64,000 nt of DNA from Erysipelotrichaceae bacterium NK3D112. Its GTDB lineage: Bacteria > Bacillota_I > Bacilli_A > Erysipelotrichales > Erysipelotrichaceae. Position 1 is the stretch's first letter; every line of letters begins with the position of its first letter. A model generated the notes under the pieces. It made no database searches. It had not been told where the DNA came from and saw nothing but the letters and a program-made list of their open reading frames with translations. Position numbers and translations under genes: made by a program. Of the stretch, positions 26,193-34,999 are shown piece by piece. The DNA lies in the NCBI GenBank assembly GCA_000701725.1, contig JNJQ01000003.1:124001-188000 (forward strand), written 5' to 3'.

Positions 26193-26372
26193 ATGTGCCC
26201 GTATCTCTGTTCCAGGACAAAAAACATCTTAAAGCAACTTGCTGAAGAAAATTATTTCTGCTGTACAGAAGGAATGTATGTTTTACCGGAAGACGGAAGC
26301 TCACCATTGCGCATTCATGTCCCCTGCTTACACATACACCGGCAGGGGTTTTTCCGTAAGATATTTGCATAG
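26193..26372 (+). pseudogene. Possible decayed 3' end of an aminotransferase-like gene
   Basis: A 59-codon frame without ribosome binding site. Its middle, LKQLAEENYFCC then GMYVLPEDGSSPLRIHV, resembles the C-terminal pattern of class I/II aminotransferases (including MocR-type), where a helix is followed by a strand, an acidic turn and PLRIHV/LRLSF. A + strand terminator falls within the last third, which fits a gene tail that has lost its body. The match is from memory and short, so this is a weak call. Confidence 0.22.
26321..26353 (+). terminator. Orphan + strand terminator
   Basis: CCCCTGC pairs with GCAGGGG across a 14-base loop, then TTTTTCC. There is no intact + strand gene for 900 bases before it. 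It may belong to a lost gene. Confidence 0.6.
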
Positions 26373-26377
26373 AAAAT

Positions 26378-26403
26378 GAAAAGGAAGCTGCTCAGAGCCT
26401 CCT
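26378..26403 (-). terminator. Terminator after the YbjQ-domain gene
   Basis: Read on the - strand, AGGAGGCT pairs with AGCTTCCT (one G-T) across a 6-base loop and is followed by TTTTC. It lies about 45 bases past the stop of the gene at 26450. Confidence 0.55.
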
Positions 26404-26449
26404 AATATCAGTTAAATGATTTGATCCTCGCATCCGTTATATAAAAGAT

Positions 26450-27100
26450 TCAGATCTTCTCCAGCACAACCGCCGTTGCCTTCGCGCTGACACAGATCAC
26501 ATAATCCTCTTTGATATGGACACTTTTATCGAATGATGGATATCTTTCCCAGTCCAGTGTCAGATAGTCAAAATCCAGGCTGATGATGGCATTACAGCCT
26601 AGTTCAAAAGCTTCTTCCTTCAGTTTTTCCAAAGCCTTGTTTCTGGCTTCTGCGATGGCATCGGTCAATTGATTCTGTCCTGATTCCGATTCGAAACTGA
26701 CAGATCTCGGCAGTGTCGATACCGCATCCGCAAAAATACATCCGCCTCTTTTCACAATCTTTGCATCTTCAAAAGAAGATTCAAAAGCGATAATCATCTC
26801 TGAAAATGCATGCTTGCGCGCTTCTTCTTTGGACAATTCATCCTCATACATTTTCTGCTGAAGATATCTGACTTTTTCATGACTTTCCGTTCCCGCAAGC
26901 AGCAGCTTGTATTCAGGTGAGTCTTCCTTTACCAAAGGCAGGAAAGTCGTATATTTCTTTTCCGTGGTCATGGATTCAAATCCCCATTGCTCAACTCTTG
27001 ACTGAATCAGACGACCGCCGCAGGCCGGACACTCTCTGACGCCCCATGGAGAAAACTGAAACGTATTGCAGCCGGTGCAGAAACAAGCATATTTTGCCAT
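26450..27100 (-). CDS. YbjQ/DUF74-domain protein with N-terminal zinc ribbon
   Basis: 216 residues. The N-terminus has two CxxC pairs (CTGC and CPACG), a small zinc ribbon. The C-terminal half matches the YbjQ (putative heavy-metal-binding) family, with EARNKALEKLKEEAFELGCNAII and a final VSAKATAVVL strand. YbjQ proteins form pentamers and have no firmly established function. A helical linker rich in Glu and Lys joins the two parts. AAGGAG lies 7 bases before the ATG. It stands alone with its own terminator. Confidence 0.85.
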   Translation of the reverse strand: MAKYACFCTGCNTFQFSPWGVRECPACGGRLIQSRVEQWGFESMTTEKKYTTFLPLVKEDSPEYKLLLAGTESHEKVRYLQQKMYEDELSKEEARKHAFSEMIIAFESSFEDAKIVKRGGCIFADAVSTLPRSVSFESESGQNQLTDAIAEARNKALEKLKEEAFELGCNAIISLDFDYLTLDWERYPSFDKSVHIKEDYVICVSAKATAVVLEKI

Positions 27101-27233
27101 GATTGATTCTCCTTGTACTTAAACTCATTGTATCATTCAATCCGCAGTTTCCTGCATCTGTCTGTGAGTGATTCAGGATTCAATACAGATCCATGCTGCG
27201 TGTACGCATGTTCAGCAGTGATGTGCCCCATAT

Positions 27234-27263
27234 AAAAATCCCGACACGTTGATATGCCGGGAT
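27234..27263 (-). terminator. Terminator after the C11 peptidase gene
   Basis: On the - strand ATCCCG pairs with CGGGAT across a 14-base loop, followed by TTTTT. It lies about 30 bases past the stop codon. Confidence 0.75.
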
Positions 27264-27290
27264 CAGATCTCTGTTGTGTGTTTGCAGTGA

Positions 27291-29939
27291 TCAGTTGATA
27301 TCAGTCACGATGATTTCAGACTGGAACTGTCTCTGATAGACATCGGTAAGAAGGATTCCGTGACGAAGTGTGCAGCTGCCGAGCGGTTCGTCAGTTACTT
27401 TCACATTGTTAGGCTGTCTGACGCGGTATGTACGGAATGCGGTTGCTGAACCGACACTGTTTCCTTCCTCATCATAGTAATCAAACAGGAAGTCAAGTGT
27501 TTCACCTGCTTCAAGCTGATTATGTCCCTTCTCCATGAAGGCATCTTCATTGTCAATCTCATCATAGCCGATGATTTTTCCTGAAGACGGAGCGTTAAGA
27601 TTATCAGACGGCTCCCATTCGATATACAGCATCACTTCTGTCTTTCTGTTGAGAATCGCTTTGGTATAACCTGTATAGACATCACCGTTCTTATCTGCAC
27701 GCAAGCCGGTCGGTTCATAGAAGACCGGATGTCCGTCAATGGAAATCCATGTTCCGTCGGTTGAGATCATGGGGTGCCCTTCTTCATCTCTCATACCCGG
27801 ATAGTCTGAACCCAGATATCTGAGCTCTCCTCTTTCAGTTTCCTGGAAGAAATACTGTTTTTCATCAGATACGATATTCCAGACACTGTCAGAGAGTTCC
27901 AGAGAATAGCCTTCGCCGTTCTTGCGTACCGGAATCTCGATTAACGGCTGCGTGGTCACATAATTCTCAAATCCGGGCTTATACCATTCTTCGTCCTTGA
28001 AATCGATCAGTTCGATCAGATCATACAAAGGGCTGTCTTCAGGAATAGTGCTCTCCCTGCTGGCGGCCATAATGGAGAAGTAATCCGTATAGAAGTCTTC
28101 CTGCGTTGCAAGGCCGTTGCTTTTCAGCTGTTTCCAGCAGTCGGTAAATGTTGCGAGGGATTCGTACGGGAACGTAAAGGCAATACCGTTGATTCCGTCT
28201 GCGCAGCCGCGGTTGCGGGCCACAACGCAGGCCTGTACATAAGCGGTGAGTTCGCGGATTTCACTGTCGCTCATCACGGAGTCGTCATAATCCGACATTT
28301 TCAGATTATTCAGATAATCAACCAGGTCAATCTGTTCACTGTTCATGAACGTATACGAACTGTTTGCGGCAAGTGATATATCAGCATAATCTGATTCCGA
28401 CGCAAGAATCGCCTGCTTCTGTTTTACGAAGAGCTGTTCAAGCTTTTCATATGCCGGATTCACATAAGTCAGATCAACCAGTGAGATCGTAAATTTGTTC
28501 TGCTCTGTTTCAGCTGCCATATGCTTGTTGTATTCATCATATGTTCCGATAACTTCCCGGGCGAACTCTTCGGTGGGAATCGTCGGATCTTTGGCAAGCT
28601 TTCCGAATGCGGAAGTATAGAACCAGCCGCCCGACGGCTCACTTTCTTCGGCAGCCAGATAATAATCCGCATACGGTTCCAGAAGCTTTGCAATTTCAAT
28701 ATCCTGCATCAGACATGCATCGAAACCGATCATGTCAAACTTCATACCGGAATCTTTGATTGCGGAAACAATCTCATCCACCATGATCGTGCTGCCTGAA
28801 CCGTCACTGCGTCTGTTCAGATCATCTTGTCCATAGCCGGAAGAAAGACCTCCGCCATGGTCCCAGAGCACCAGCATATAGCGGTCAGCCGGGTAGTTCT
28901 CTTTTGCCCATGCGATGAAGCTGAGCAGTTCGTCTCTGGAGGACATGGTTCTGTATTGATCAAGATCCATCACCTTATTCAGCTCTCCGTTTTCCATCAC
29001 ATAACGGCCGACTGAATTTTCTTCGATACCATTCGTGAACCAGCGGTAGGAACCGCCGCATTCCATGACAAATTTCAGAGCACTCCCCTGCTTTGTCGCA
29101 TCCGCAATCTGTTTCAGGTTGCCTGAAGCAGAGCCGATTTTGTTTTCGAGGTCAGAGCCGATGATATATTCCATGACAACCACGGATTCAACATCCGACT
29201 TATCTTCAAAGAATTTATCACGGGAAGGACTGATTGAGGCAAACTGTGCATAGTTATCCTGCATATTCTCTTCACGCAGAATTTCCGACCCGTCTGAGGT
29301 GATCTCTTTTGTGTGTTCGTAGTTGTCCTGCAGAAGAGAATCAACGATGATCCTGGGTGTTTTCACCCTGATCATCATGAGGCTCACAAGCAGACTCACA
29401 AGTGCGGCTTCACCAAGGAAGAACAGAATCGAGCCAAAACGCATCAGATAGCGGAACCATGCCTTGGGACGCAGCAGACCGAGTTTGATCGGTGTGCTGT
29501 GCAGGAAAGCGATCTTTCCGTATGCGAGCGCAAGCAGAAACGGAGCCGGACAGAGAATCATGAAAATCCGGAAGAATAATCCCTTCCCGAATGATTTGCC
29601 AAGTCTCCAGTACAGGCGTGTCAGATATCCGTAATAGTTGATAAACGCAAAGCCCAGGAAAACCAATCCGTAAAACTTCTGGCTGGGTGCGACACGTGCC
29701 GCAAACGGATTGAAATACATCGCTGCCGCAATAAACAGCAGCATAAACAGAAACGGATGCCTGAAGGCATATCGTGTTTCGAACATCGTGTCGCCGATTT
29801 TCTTCTCCGCCCAGAAAGGAATGAGCGCATAGAACCTTTTGAGTCCCATTTTGCCGAGAATCCCCCAATAGCTGATCATATGAATGATCATGAGCGAAAG
29901 AAACACGACCGGCATACCGATAAACAGCAGATATATCAT
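27291..29939 (-). CDS. Membrane-anchored clostripain-family (C11) cysteine peptidase
   Basis: 882 residues. About 210 N-terminal residues form several membrane helices with a DUF5684-like start (HMISYWGILGKMGLKRFYALIPFW). A clostripain domain follows. Its catalytic His is in LVLWDHGGG and its Cys in MIGFDACLMQD, both preceded by hydrophobic strands as in caspase-fold peptidases. The C-terminal 200 residues are beta-rich and probably extracellular. Clostripains cleave after Arg or Lys and are normally secreted; a multi-helix anchor of this kind is less usual. GGAGG lies 6 bases before the ATG. Target and orientation in the membrane are not known. Confidence 0.88.
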   Translation of the reverse strand: MIYLLFIGMPVVFLSLMIIHMISYWGILGKMGLKRFYALIPFWAEKKIGDTMFETRYAFRHPFLFMLLFIAAAMYFNPFAARVAPSQKFYGLVFLGFAFINYYGYLTRLYWRLGKSFGKGLFFRIFMILCPAPFLLALAYGKIAFLHSTPIKLGLLRPKAWFRYLMRFGSILFFLGEAALVSLLVSLMMIRVKTPRIIVDSLLQDNYEHTKEITSDGSEILREENMQDNYAQFASISPSRDKFFEDKSDVESVVVMEYIIGSDLENKIGSASGNLKQIADATKQGSALKFVMECGGSYRWFTNGIEENSVGRYVMENGELNKVMDLDQYRTMSSRDELLSFIAWAKENYPADRYMLVLWDHGGGLSSGYGQDDLNRRSDGSGSTIMVDEIVSAIKDSGMKFDMIGFDACLMQDIEIAKLLEPYADYYLAAEESEPSGGWFYTSAFGKLAKDPTIPTEEFAREVIGTYDEYNKHMAAETEQNKFTISLVDLTYVNPAYEKLEQLFVKQKQAILASESDYADISLAANSSYTFMNSEQIDLVDYLNNLKMSDYDDSVMSDSEIRELTAYVQACVVARNRGCADGINGIAFTFPYESLATFTDCWKQLKSNGLATQEDFYTDYFSIMAASRESTIPEDSPLYDLIELIDFKDEEWYKPGFENYVTTQPLIEIPVRKNGEGYSLELSDSVWNIVSDEKQYFFQETERGELRYLGSDYPGMRDEEGHPMISTDGTWISIDGHPVFYEPTGLRADKNGDVYTGYTKAILNRKTEVMLYIEWEPSDNLNAPSSGKIIGYDEIDNEDAFMEKGHNQLEAGETLDFLFDYYDEEGNSVGSATAFRTYRVRQPNNVKVTDEPLGSCTLRHGILLTDVYQRQFQSEIIVTDIN

Positions 29940-29975
29940 ATGATTCCTCCATCTCTAAAAAATCAGCCATGTTAG

Positions 29976-30003
29976 ATTATATCAATTATTTCACAATTTC
30001 CAA
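29976..30003 (-). promoter_or_regulatory. Promoter of the C11 peptidase gene
   Basis: On the - strand TTGGAA at 30003-29998, a 16-base spacer, and TATAAT at 29981-29976 preceded by TGA (extended -10). GGAGG and the ATG follow. Confidence 0.65.
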
Positions 30004-30056
30004 TGGAGGAAACCGGATTTCAATACAGATGGACTAATGAAATGATAAATATGCTT

Positions 30057-30431
30057 TTATGAGCTCTGTTTCTCTCTTAACAGGGTTTCAAACTCCTTTT
30101 CAAACTGTTCCTCTTCGGGCGTATTCTGTTTCAGAATACTGACTGTACAGTGTTTCCATGAGGAGAGATACGCCGCATTGGAAATCATCAGACTGTTTCT
30201 GCCTTCCGCGCCTTGTGCAATGAGATTTCCCCTGCCCTCAACCGCTTCAAACAGTTCATCTGCGCTCTGAAAGACCGGCTTATTTTTCTCGATAGCCGTT
30301 TTGAGCAATTCTCTGTATTGCTCACGGAAGCGTGTCATTGCCGCAAGCTTAATTCCTTTGACATTTCCCGATGCGATCATTGCCGCATATCTGCTGCCCT
30401 GCATTCCTGTTCCGATGATTGTTGTTTTCAT
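30057..30431 (-). pseudogene. Gfo/Idh/MocA-type oxidoreductase with a large internal deletion
   Basis: An open frame of 124 codons from ATG 30431, with GAGAGG upstream. The first ~65 residues are the Rossmann start of a Gfo/Idh/MocA dehydrogenase (TTIIGTGMQGSRYAAMI). The sequence then jumps to the very C-terminal part of the same family (AEGRNSLMISNAAYLSSWK), which is normally some 250 residues further on. The catalytic EKP motif and the entire substrate domain are missing. Because the frame is kept, a short protein could still be made, but no dehydrogenase activity is expected. It lies downstream of the phosphatase gene, whose terminator separates them. Confidence 0.65.
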
Positions 30432-30502
30432 TTGATGATTCCTCTCGAGATTCAATATCAAGGATCATGCACATATTTTGTATGTCCGTGCCTTGCCCGG
30501 CA

Positions 30503-30540
30503 GAAAAAAAAGACCGTACAGTCAGTTAAAGGACTGCATG
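30503..30540 (-). terminator. Terminator after the PP2C phosphatase gene
   Basis: On the - strand GACCATGCAGTC pairs imperfectly with GACTGTACGGTC and is followed by eight Ts. The stem starts before the stop codon of the phosphatase gene, so it overlaps its 3' end. Confidence 0.7.
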
Positions 30541-32721
30541 GTCATCCAATATGATTTCGTCTTTGCCGTGATATGTCAGACACAGCATGGTAATATCGTC
30601 AAACTGATCCGCACCGTAGTAGAATTCGCCGACAGCGTTGGAAACATTGTAGACGATCTCGTGGGGTCCGGCATCCGGATTGGTATTCAGAGCATCAATC
30701 AGGCGGTCATTGCCGAACTGTTCCAGGGAAACGTTGGCTGCCTCAGGCACGCCGTCGGTATAAACAAACAACGCGTCACCCGGATTCAGTTTGAATGAAT
30801 GCTCGGAGAATTTCAGATCACTCATCATGCCAAGCGCCGGTGAATGTCTGTATTTGATCAGCTCGAATAAACCGTTTTTGCGTTTGAGAGCGGGATGCTC
30901 ATGGCCCCCGTTGGCTGCGATGCCTTCGCCGGTTTCCGTATCAAGCACCGCGCACCACACAGTCACAAACATATCCTGCGTATTGCCTTCGGCAAGCTGT
31001 CTGTTGACATTGGCGAGCGCTTCGCCCGGACTGTCACCGTCAAGCAGACGGTTTTTGATCAGCGCCTTGGAAATCATCATGAACAGCGCTGCCGGCACGC
31101 CTTTACCGGAGACATCCGCAATGACCATGGCCAGATGGGTGTCATCGATCAGGAAGAAATCATAGAAATCACCGCCGACCTCCTTGGCCGGATCCATGGA
31201 CGCGTAAATCTCGAAATCTCTTCTGTTTTCAAATGCGGTATAGGGATCCGGAAGCACCGAAGCCTGGATCTGTCTTGCCAGATGGAATTCAGCGCCGATC
31301 CGCTCATTTTCAGCAGTGACGGTTTTGACTTCATCGATATAGCTGTTCATGCGCTGGGACAGTTCCGCGAACGATTCCGCCAGCACTTCAATCTCATCGC
31401 CGGTTTTATAATCATCCTTTATCCGGAATTTGAATTCGTGGCCTGCCATTTCGCCGATTTCCTTGGTCATTCTGGCGAGCGGCTTGACGATTCTTCTGGA
31501 GAGGACGATCGCATTGACCAGACCGATCAGGAAGATCAATACAAGCAGAACAACAAGTGTCAGCCTGGATTGCGAGATGCTGGATCTGAACGTGGCTTCC
31601 GCCTCCTGGTTGATCTTCTTGTATTCGTAATACAATGTCTTGAGCGGAAGGTCTGTGACTTCCTTGCTCATGCAGGTGACCGCCGCCCATGATACATTGT
31701 TCATCGGCTTGCCGCACATGTAATAGGTGTCATTGCCGACTCTGACCTCTTTGACGCCTGTTTCATCTTTCAGAGCCTCATGGATGAAATTCATCAGTTC
31801 CTTTGTGCCGCTCATCTGCTCAGGTTCATCGCCCGGGGAAAGCGGGAAGAAGCCTGTGCTTTCGCTGGAAAGAATGATGTCATCCTGCTGGTTGACGAGG
31901 AAACTGAATCCTCCGCTGATAACATTGGAGTTGATCGCATTCTTGATATTCTCAAGATAGAAATCAGCACCGACAACGGCAACCACCTTGCCGTCAACCA
32001 CAACCGGTACGGAACATACGATGCCTGCCTGATCACTGAAATAATCCGTTCCGATTTCTGAAATCTGCACACCGCCGATTTTCTCGGCATTCTTGTACCA
32101 TCCACGCTCTCTGAACGGGAACTCAAGCAGTTTTCCGTTTTCATCGAATTTGTTATCGGATTTATCATCAATGATCATCATGACACCGTCATCAGTGCCG
32201 ATGAAACATGAATTCAGATTGTAGAAGTTGTTATAGAGTGTCTCCATCAGGTTGGCCATATTGCCCAGCAGACCGACTGTACGTCTGATCGAAGCGGAAT
32301 CGCGGTCAACATTCTCATCATAGAGAATCTGTGCGCAGGTGATGCCTGCGTTGTCCGGATCAGGTTCAGAAACGCTGATTGATTCATAATTCTGCGGATT
32401 TGCCAGAAGACGGCTCGCATAATCGTTCATGAACCAAACATGAGACTCAAGGGTCTGGAAGGTTTCATCTATCTTCATCGCATTCAGATTGGTCATTCTT
32501 GCAAGACTGCTGTCAATCATGCTCTGCATCGTCTGATCCGAAATATCACGGATGGATTCCTGCTGTCTGCTGTTTGTGCTGCTGACAAGGGAAGCCAGTT
32601 CGGAAGACTGGAACCAGATCACGGACATATAAACACCGGCGACAGTCAGAAAAGTGACCAGCACCAGATTGAATATTTTATTTTCGATACCGCCGATGAC
32701 GAATTTCCAGATCTTTTTCAT
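30526..32721 (-). CDS. Membrane PP2C (SpoIIE/RsbU-type) phosphatase with dCache and HAMP
   Basis: 731 residues. A membrane helix at about 17-38, an extracellular double Cache sensor domain (about 40-400), a second helix at about 405-427, a HAMP linker (RRIVKPLARMTKEIGEM), a short coiled coil and a C-terminal PP2C phosphatase. Motifs of the latter are EVGGDFYDFF, IADVSGKGVPAALFM and the metal-binding DDITMLCL end. Such proteins dephosphorylate anti-sigma-factor antagonists in partner-switching systems in response to a ligand. No antagonist, anti-sigma or sigma gene is adjacent, so its partner is elsewhere. No clear ribosome binding site precedes the ATG. Confidence 0.9.
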   Translation of the reverse strand: MKKIWKFVIGGIENKIFNLVLVTFLTVAGVYMSVIWFQSSELASLVSSTNSRQQESIRDISDQTMQSMIDSSLARMTNLNAMKIDETFQTLESHVWFMNDYASRLLANPQNYESISVSEPDPDNAGITCAQILYDENVDRDSASIRRTVGLLGNMANLMETLYNNFYNLNSCFIGTDDGVMMIIDDKSDNKFDENGKLLEFPFRERGWYKNAEKIGGVQISEIGTDYFSDQAGIVCSVPVVVDGKVVAVVGADFYLENIKNAINSNVISGGFSFLVNQQDDIILSSESTGFFPLSPGDEPEQMSGTKELMNFIHEALKDETGVKEVRVGNDTYYMCGKPMNNVSWAAVTCMSKEVTDLPLKTLYYEYKKINQEAEATFRSSISQSRLTLVVLLVLIFLIGLVNAIVLSRRIVKPLARMTKEIGEMAGHEFKFRIKDDYKTGDEIEVLAESFAELSQRMNSYIDEVKTVTAENERIGAEFHLARQIQASVLPDPYTAFENRRDFEIYASMDPAKEVGGDFYDFFLIDDTHLAMVIADVSGKGVPAALFMMISKALIKNRLLDGDSPGEALANVNRQLAEGNTQDMFVTVWCAVLDTETGEGIAANGGHEHPALKRKNGLFELIKYRHSPALGMMSDLKFSEHSFKLNPGDALFVYTDGVPEAANVSLEQFGNDRLIDALNTNPDAGPHEIVYNVSNAVGEFYYGADQFDDITMLCLTYHGKDEIILDDHAVL

Positions 32722-32856
32722 AGTATATAGACGGCTTTCTATGCATTCATATCGTTCCGCTGAGACGATTCAGGCATGTTGAAAACAGTTGCTTTGCTTA
32801 CATATTTTAATACGTATGGAAACCTTTTAACAGATGTGAATTCTTAAACCGTTTGT

Positions 32857-32893
32857 CAAAAAAGACTTTCCGTATGATCCGGTACGGAAAGTC
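32857..32893 (-). terminator. Terminator after deoB, end of the nusB-deoB operon
   Basis: On the - strand an 11-bp perfect stem GACTTTCCGTA/TACGGAAAGTC with an 8-base loop and a run of six Ts. It starts 6 bases after the deoB stop. Confidence 0.92.
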
Positions 32894-32898
32894 CTGAT

Positions 32899-34098
32899 TC
32901 AGATCAGATATTTAAGAACGGAAGTGCCGTATTCAGGCATTTCAACATCAAAATTTTCGGCGATGGTGGCACCGATGTCGCTGAATGTGTCCCCTTCCCT
33001 TAACAGGCCGCTGCCCTTGAAGGAAGGACTGTAAAGAATCAGCGGAACCAGCTCGCGGGTATGATCGCTTCCGGTCCAGGTCGGATCGTTGCCATGGTCC
33101 GCACTGATCATGACAAGATCATCATCTCTCAGATACGGCAGCAATTCCCCTAATTTGACATCAAAGCGCTCAAGTTCTCTGCCATAGCCTTTCGGATTGC
33201 GGCGGTGTCCCCATTTGGCATCAAAATCAACGAGATTGACAAAGCACAGACCGTGGAAATCCTTCTGTGCGGCTTCAATTGTCTGTTCCATGCCATGAAC
33301 GCTGGAATTGGATTTATGGGATTCCGTAATTCCTTCACCGACAAAGATATCATTGATCTTGCCGATTGAGATCACATCATAGCCGGCGTCTTTCAGGCTG
33401 TTCAGCACGGTTCTTCCGGTCGGCTTGAGGGCAAGGTCATGACGGTTCGGCGTGCGCTCAAACTGGCCTTTTTTCTTTCCCACAAAAGGTCTTGCAATGA
33501 CACGTCCGACCTTCCATTTCGGTTCCATCGTGATTTCACGGGCAATGTCGCAGCACCTTAACAGCTCATCCAGACCGAATGTCTCCTCGCTTGCCGCAAT
33601 CTGCAATACCGAATCCGCCGAGGTGTAGACAATCATCTCACCGGTTTCCAGATGCCGCTCGCCCAGTTCATCAAGAATGGCTGTGCCGCTGGCGGCTTTG
33701 TTGCCGATGACCTTGTGTCCGGTCTGTTTCTCAAGTTCAGCAATCAGATCATCCGGGAAACCCGTATCGGTAAAAGTGACAAACTTTTCCGGAATATATA
33801 ATCCCATCATTTCCCAATGTCCGGTCATCGTGTCCTTGGAATTGGAATGCTCGCGCAGCTTGAGATAATAACCGGTCGGATGATCCACCGGATCCATATG
33901 ACGGATATGCTTCAGATTGAAGGTGCCCATCTTCTGCATATTGGGCAGATCCAGATGCGAAACACTGTCGGCAATGTGTCCGACTGTATCGGCTCCCTCA
34001 TCCCCGTACAGATCCGAATCCGGCGCGCTGCCGAATCCCCATGAATCAATCACAATCGTAAAAATACGGCGGTACTTTTTCTCATTCTTCATCGTCAT
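32899..34098 (-). CDS. deoB: Phosphopentomutase
   Basis: 399 residues. It interconverts ribose or deoxyribose 1- and 5-phosphate in nucleoside salvage. Alkaline phosphatase-fold metal motifs are visible: [14 protein letters not shown] at the N-terminus, [15 protein letters not shown], and [19 protein letters not shown] near the end. The Thr nucleophile region GADTVGHIA follows the first motif. ATG 34098 is chosen because AAGGAG lies 9 bases upstream; it overlaps the xerD end by 17 bases. Codons further upstream in the frame lie inside xerD. Confidence 0.95.
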   Translation of the reverse strand: MTMKNEKKYRRIFTIVIDSWGFGSAPDSDLYGDEGADTVGHIADSVSHLDLPNMQKMGTFNLKHIRHMDPVDHPTGYYLKLREHSNSKDTMTGHWEMMGLYIPEKFVTFTDTGFPDDLIAELEKQTGHKVIGNKAASGTAILDELGERHLETGEMIVYTSADSVLQIAASEETFGLDELLRCCDIAREITMEPKWKVGRVIARPFVGKKKGQFERTPNRHDLALKPTGRTVLNSLKDAGYDVISIGKINDIFVGEGITESHKSNSSVHGMEQTIEAAQKDFHGLCFVNLVDFDAKWGHRRNPKGYGRELERFDVKLGELLPYLRDDDLVMISADHGNDPTWTGSDHTRELVPLILYSPSFKGSGLLREGDTFSDIGATIAENFDVEMPEYGTSVLKYLI

Positions 34099-34999
34099 AA
34101 TCAAGATCTCCTTCCAAAGAGCCCGGATGGAATTTCCGGTATCCTTCAAACAGCTGTGAATCAGCCACATGCGTATAGATTTCGGTGGTGGAAATATCGG
34201 CATGGCCGAGCATTTCCTGGATGCTTCTGAGGTCCGCTCCGCCCATCAACAGATGCGTCGCATAGCTGTGACGCAGCTTATGCGGTGTGATGTTCTTGCC
34301 GAAGTTAAGCTCATCGCATTTATGGTTCAGCAAAAGCTCGACATAACGGCTTGTCACTTTGCGGCCGAAGCGGTTGATAAAGAAGAGCTGCGTTTTCTTT
34401 TTCATGAACACAAGCCTGACGGTGTCCCTGTATTGTTTCAGCAGCGGTATTGAGCCATGGGCAATGGGAACAATCCGTTCCTTATCGCCTTTGCCAAGCA
34501 CCCTGACTCTTCCCGAATCAAGATCCACTCTTGCGATTGTCAGTGATGTGACTTCCGATACACGCAGTCCGCACGAATAGATCATTTCAAGAAGTGCATG
34601 CTGCATGAGCTCTTCCGGCTTTGAATCATCAAATGAATTCATCAGCCTGCTGATCTCATCCTTTGTGCAGTAGACCGGCAGCCTTGTATCATTTCTGGAA
34701 ACGCGCAGATTGAGCGCCGGATTCTCGGTCTGATACATGAAGGAAAGATCCCGGTGAAACGAGCGGACAGAGGCGGCCATTCTGGCCAGGCTCGCAGATG
34801 ATTTGGTCTGCTTCTGTTCAATGATGAACGCCTGCACATGCTTCGGACGGATCTTTTCCGTATCATAGATCTTCTGCGTTTTCAGCCATGCGATGTACTG
34901 ATTCAGATCATTGATATAGGAAGATACCGTGCGCGGACTTTTGGATTCATTGACCTGAATGTGCACAAGGTATTCTTTCAGCGCCTGATCAGTTTTCAT
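34082..34999 (-). CDS. xerD: Tyrosine recombinase XerD
   Basis: 305 residues, close to the XerD norm of about 298. XerC/XerD resolve chromosome dimers at dif. The N-terminal SAM-like domain starts [21 protein letters not shown]. The catalytic domain has the Arg in [10 protein letters not shown], the Lys in [39 protein letters not shown] (catalytic His and Tyr). XerD rather than XerC is preferred from its place after recN-dinB and before deoB, as xerD-drm(deoB) in Bacillus. The start lacks a good SD and overlaps the dinB stop by 11 bases. The candidate dif site lies 8 kb away. Confidence 0.92.
   Translation of the reverse strand: MKTDQALKEYLVHIQVNESKSPRTVSSYINDLNQYIAWLKTQKIYDTEKIRPKHVQAFIIEQKQTKSSASLARMAASVRSFHRDLSFMYQTENPALNLRVSRNDTRLPVYCTKDEISRLMNSFDDSKPEELMQHALLEMIYSCGLRVSEVTSLTIARVDLDSGRVRVLGKGDKERIVPIAHGSIPLLKQYRDTVRLVFMKKKTQLFFINRFGRKVTSRYVELLLNHKCDELNFGKNITPHKLRHSYATHLLMGGADLRSIQEMLGHADISTTEIYTHVADSQLFEGYRKFHPGSLEGDLDYDDEE

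Larger units (their letters stand above)
25482..26449. other. Gene-free AT-rich stretch where gene orientation converges
   Basis: Almost 1 kb without a convincing intact gene, visibly richer in A and T than either side. All genes to the left point right, and nearly all genes to the right point left, so transcription converges here. Inside are a 20-bp palindrome, three DnaA-box-like words, a dif-like site, a possible decayed reading frame and a + strand terminator with no obvious gene before it. A 103-codon open frame at 25791-26102 has no ribosome binding site and an unbiased composition, so I do not call it a gene. Confidence 0.7.
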
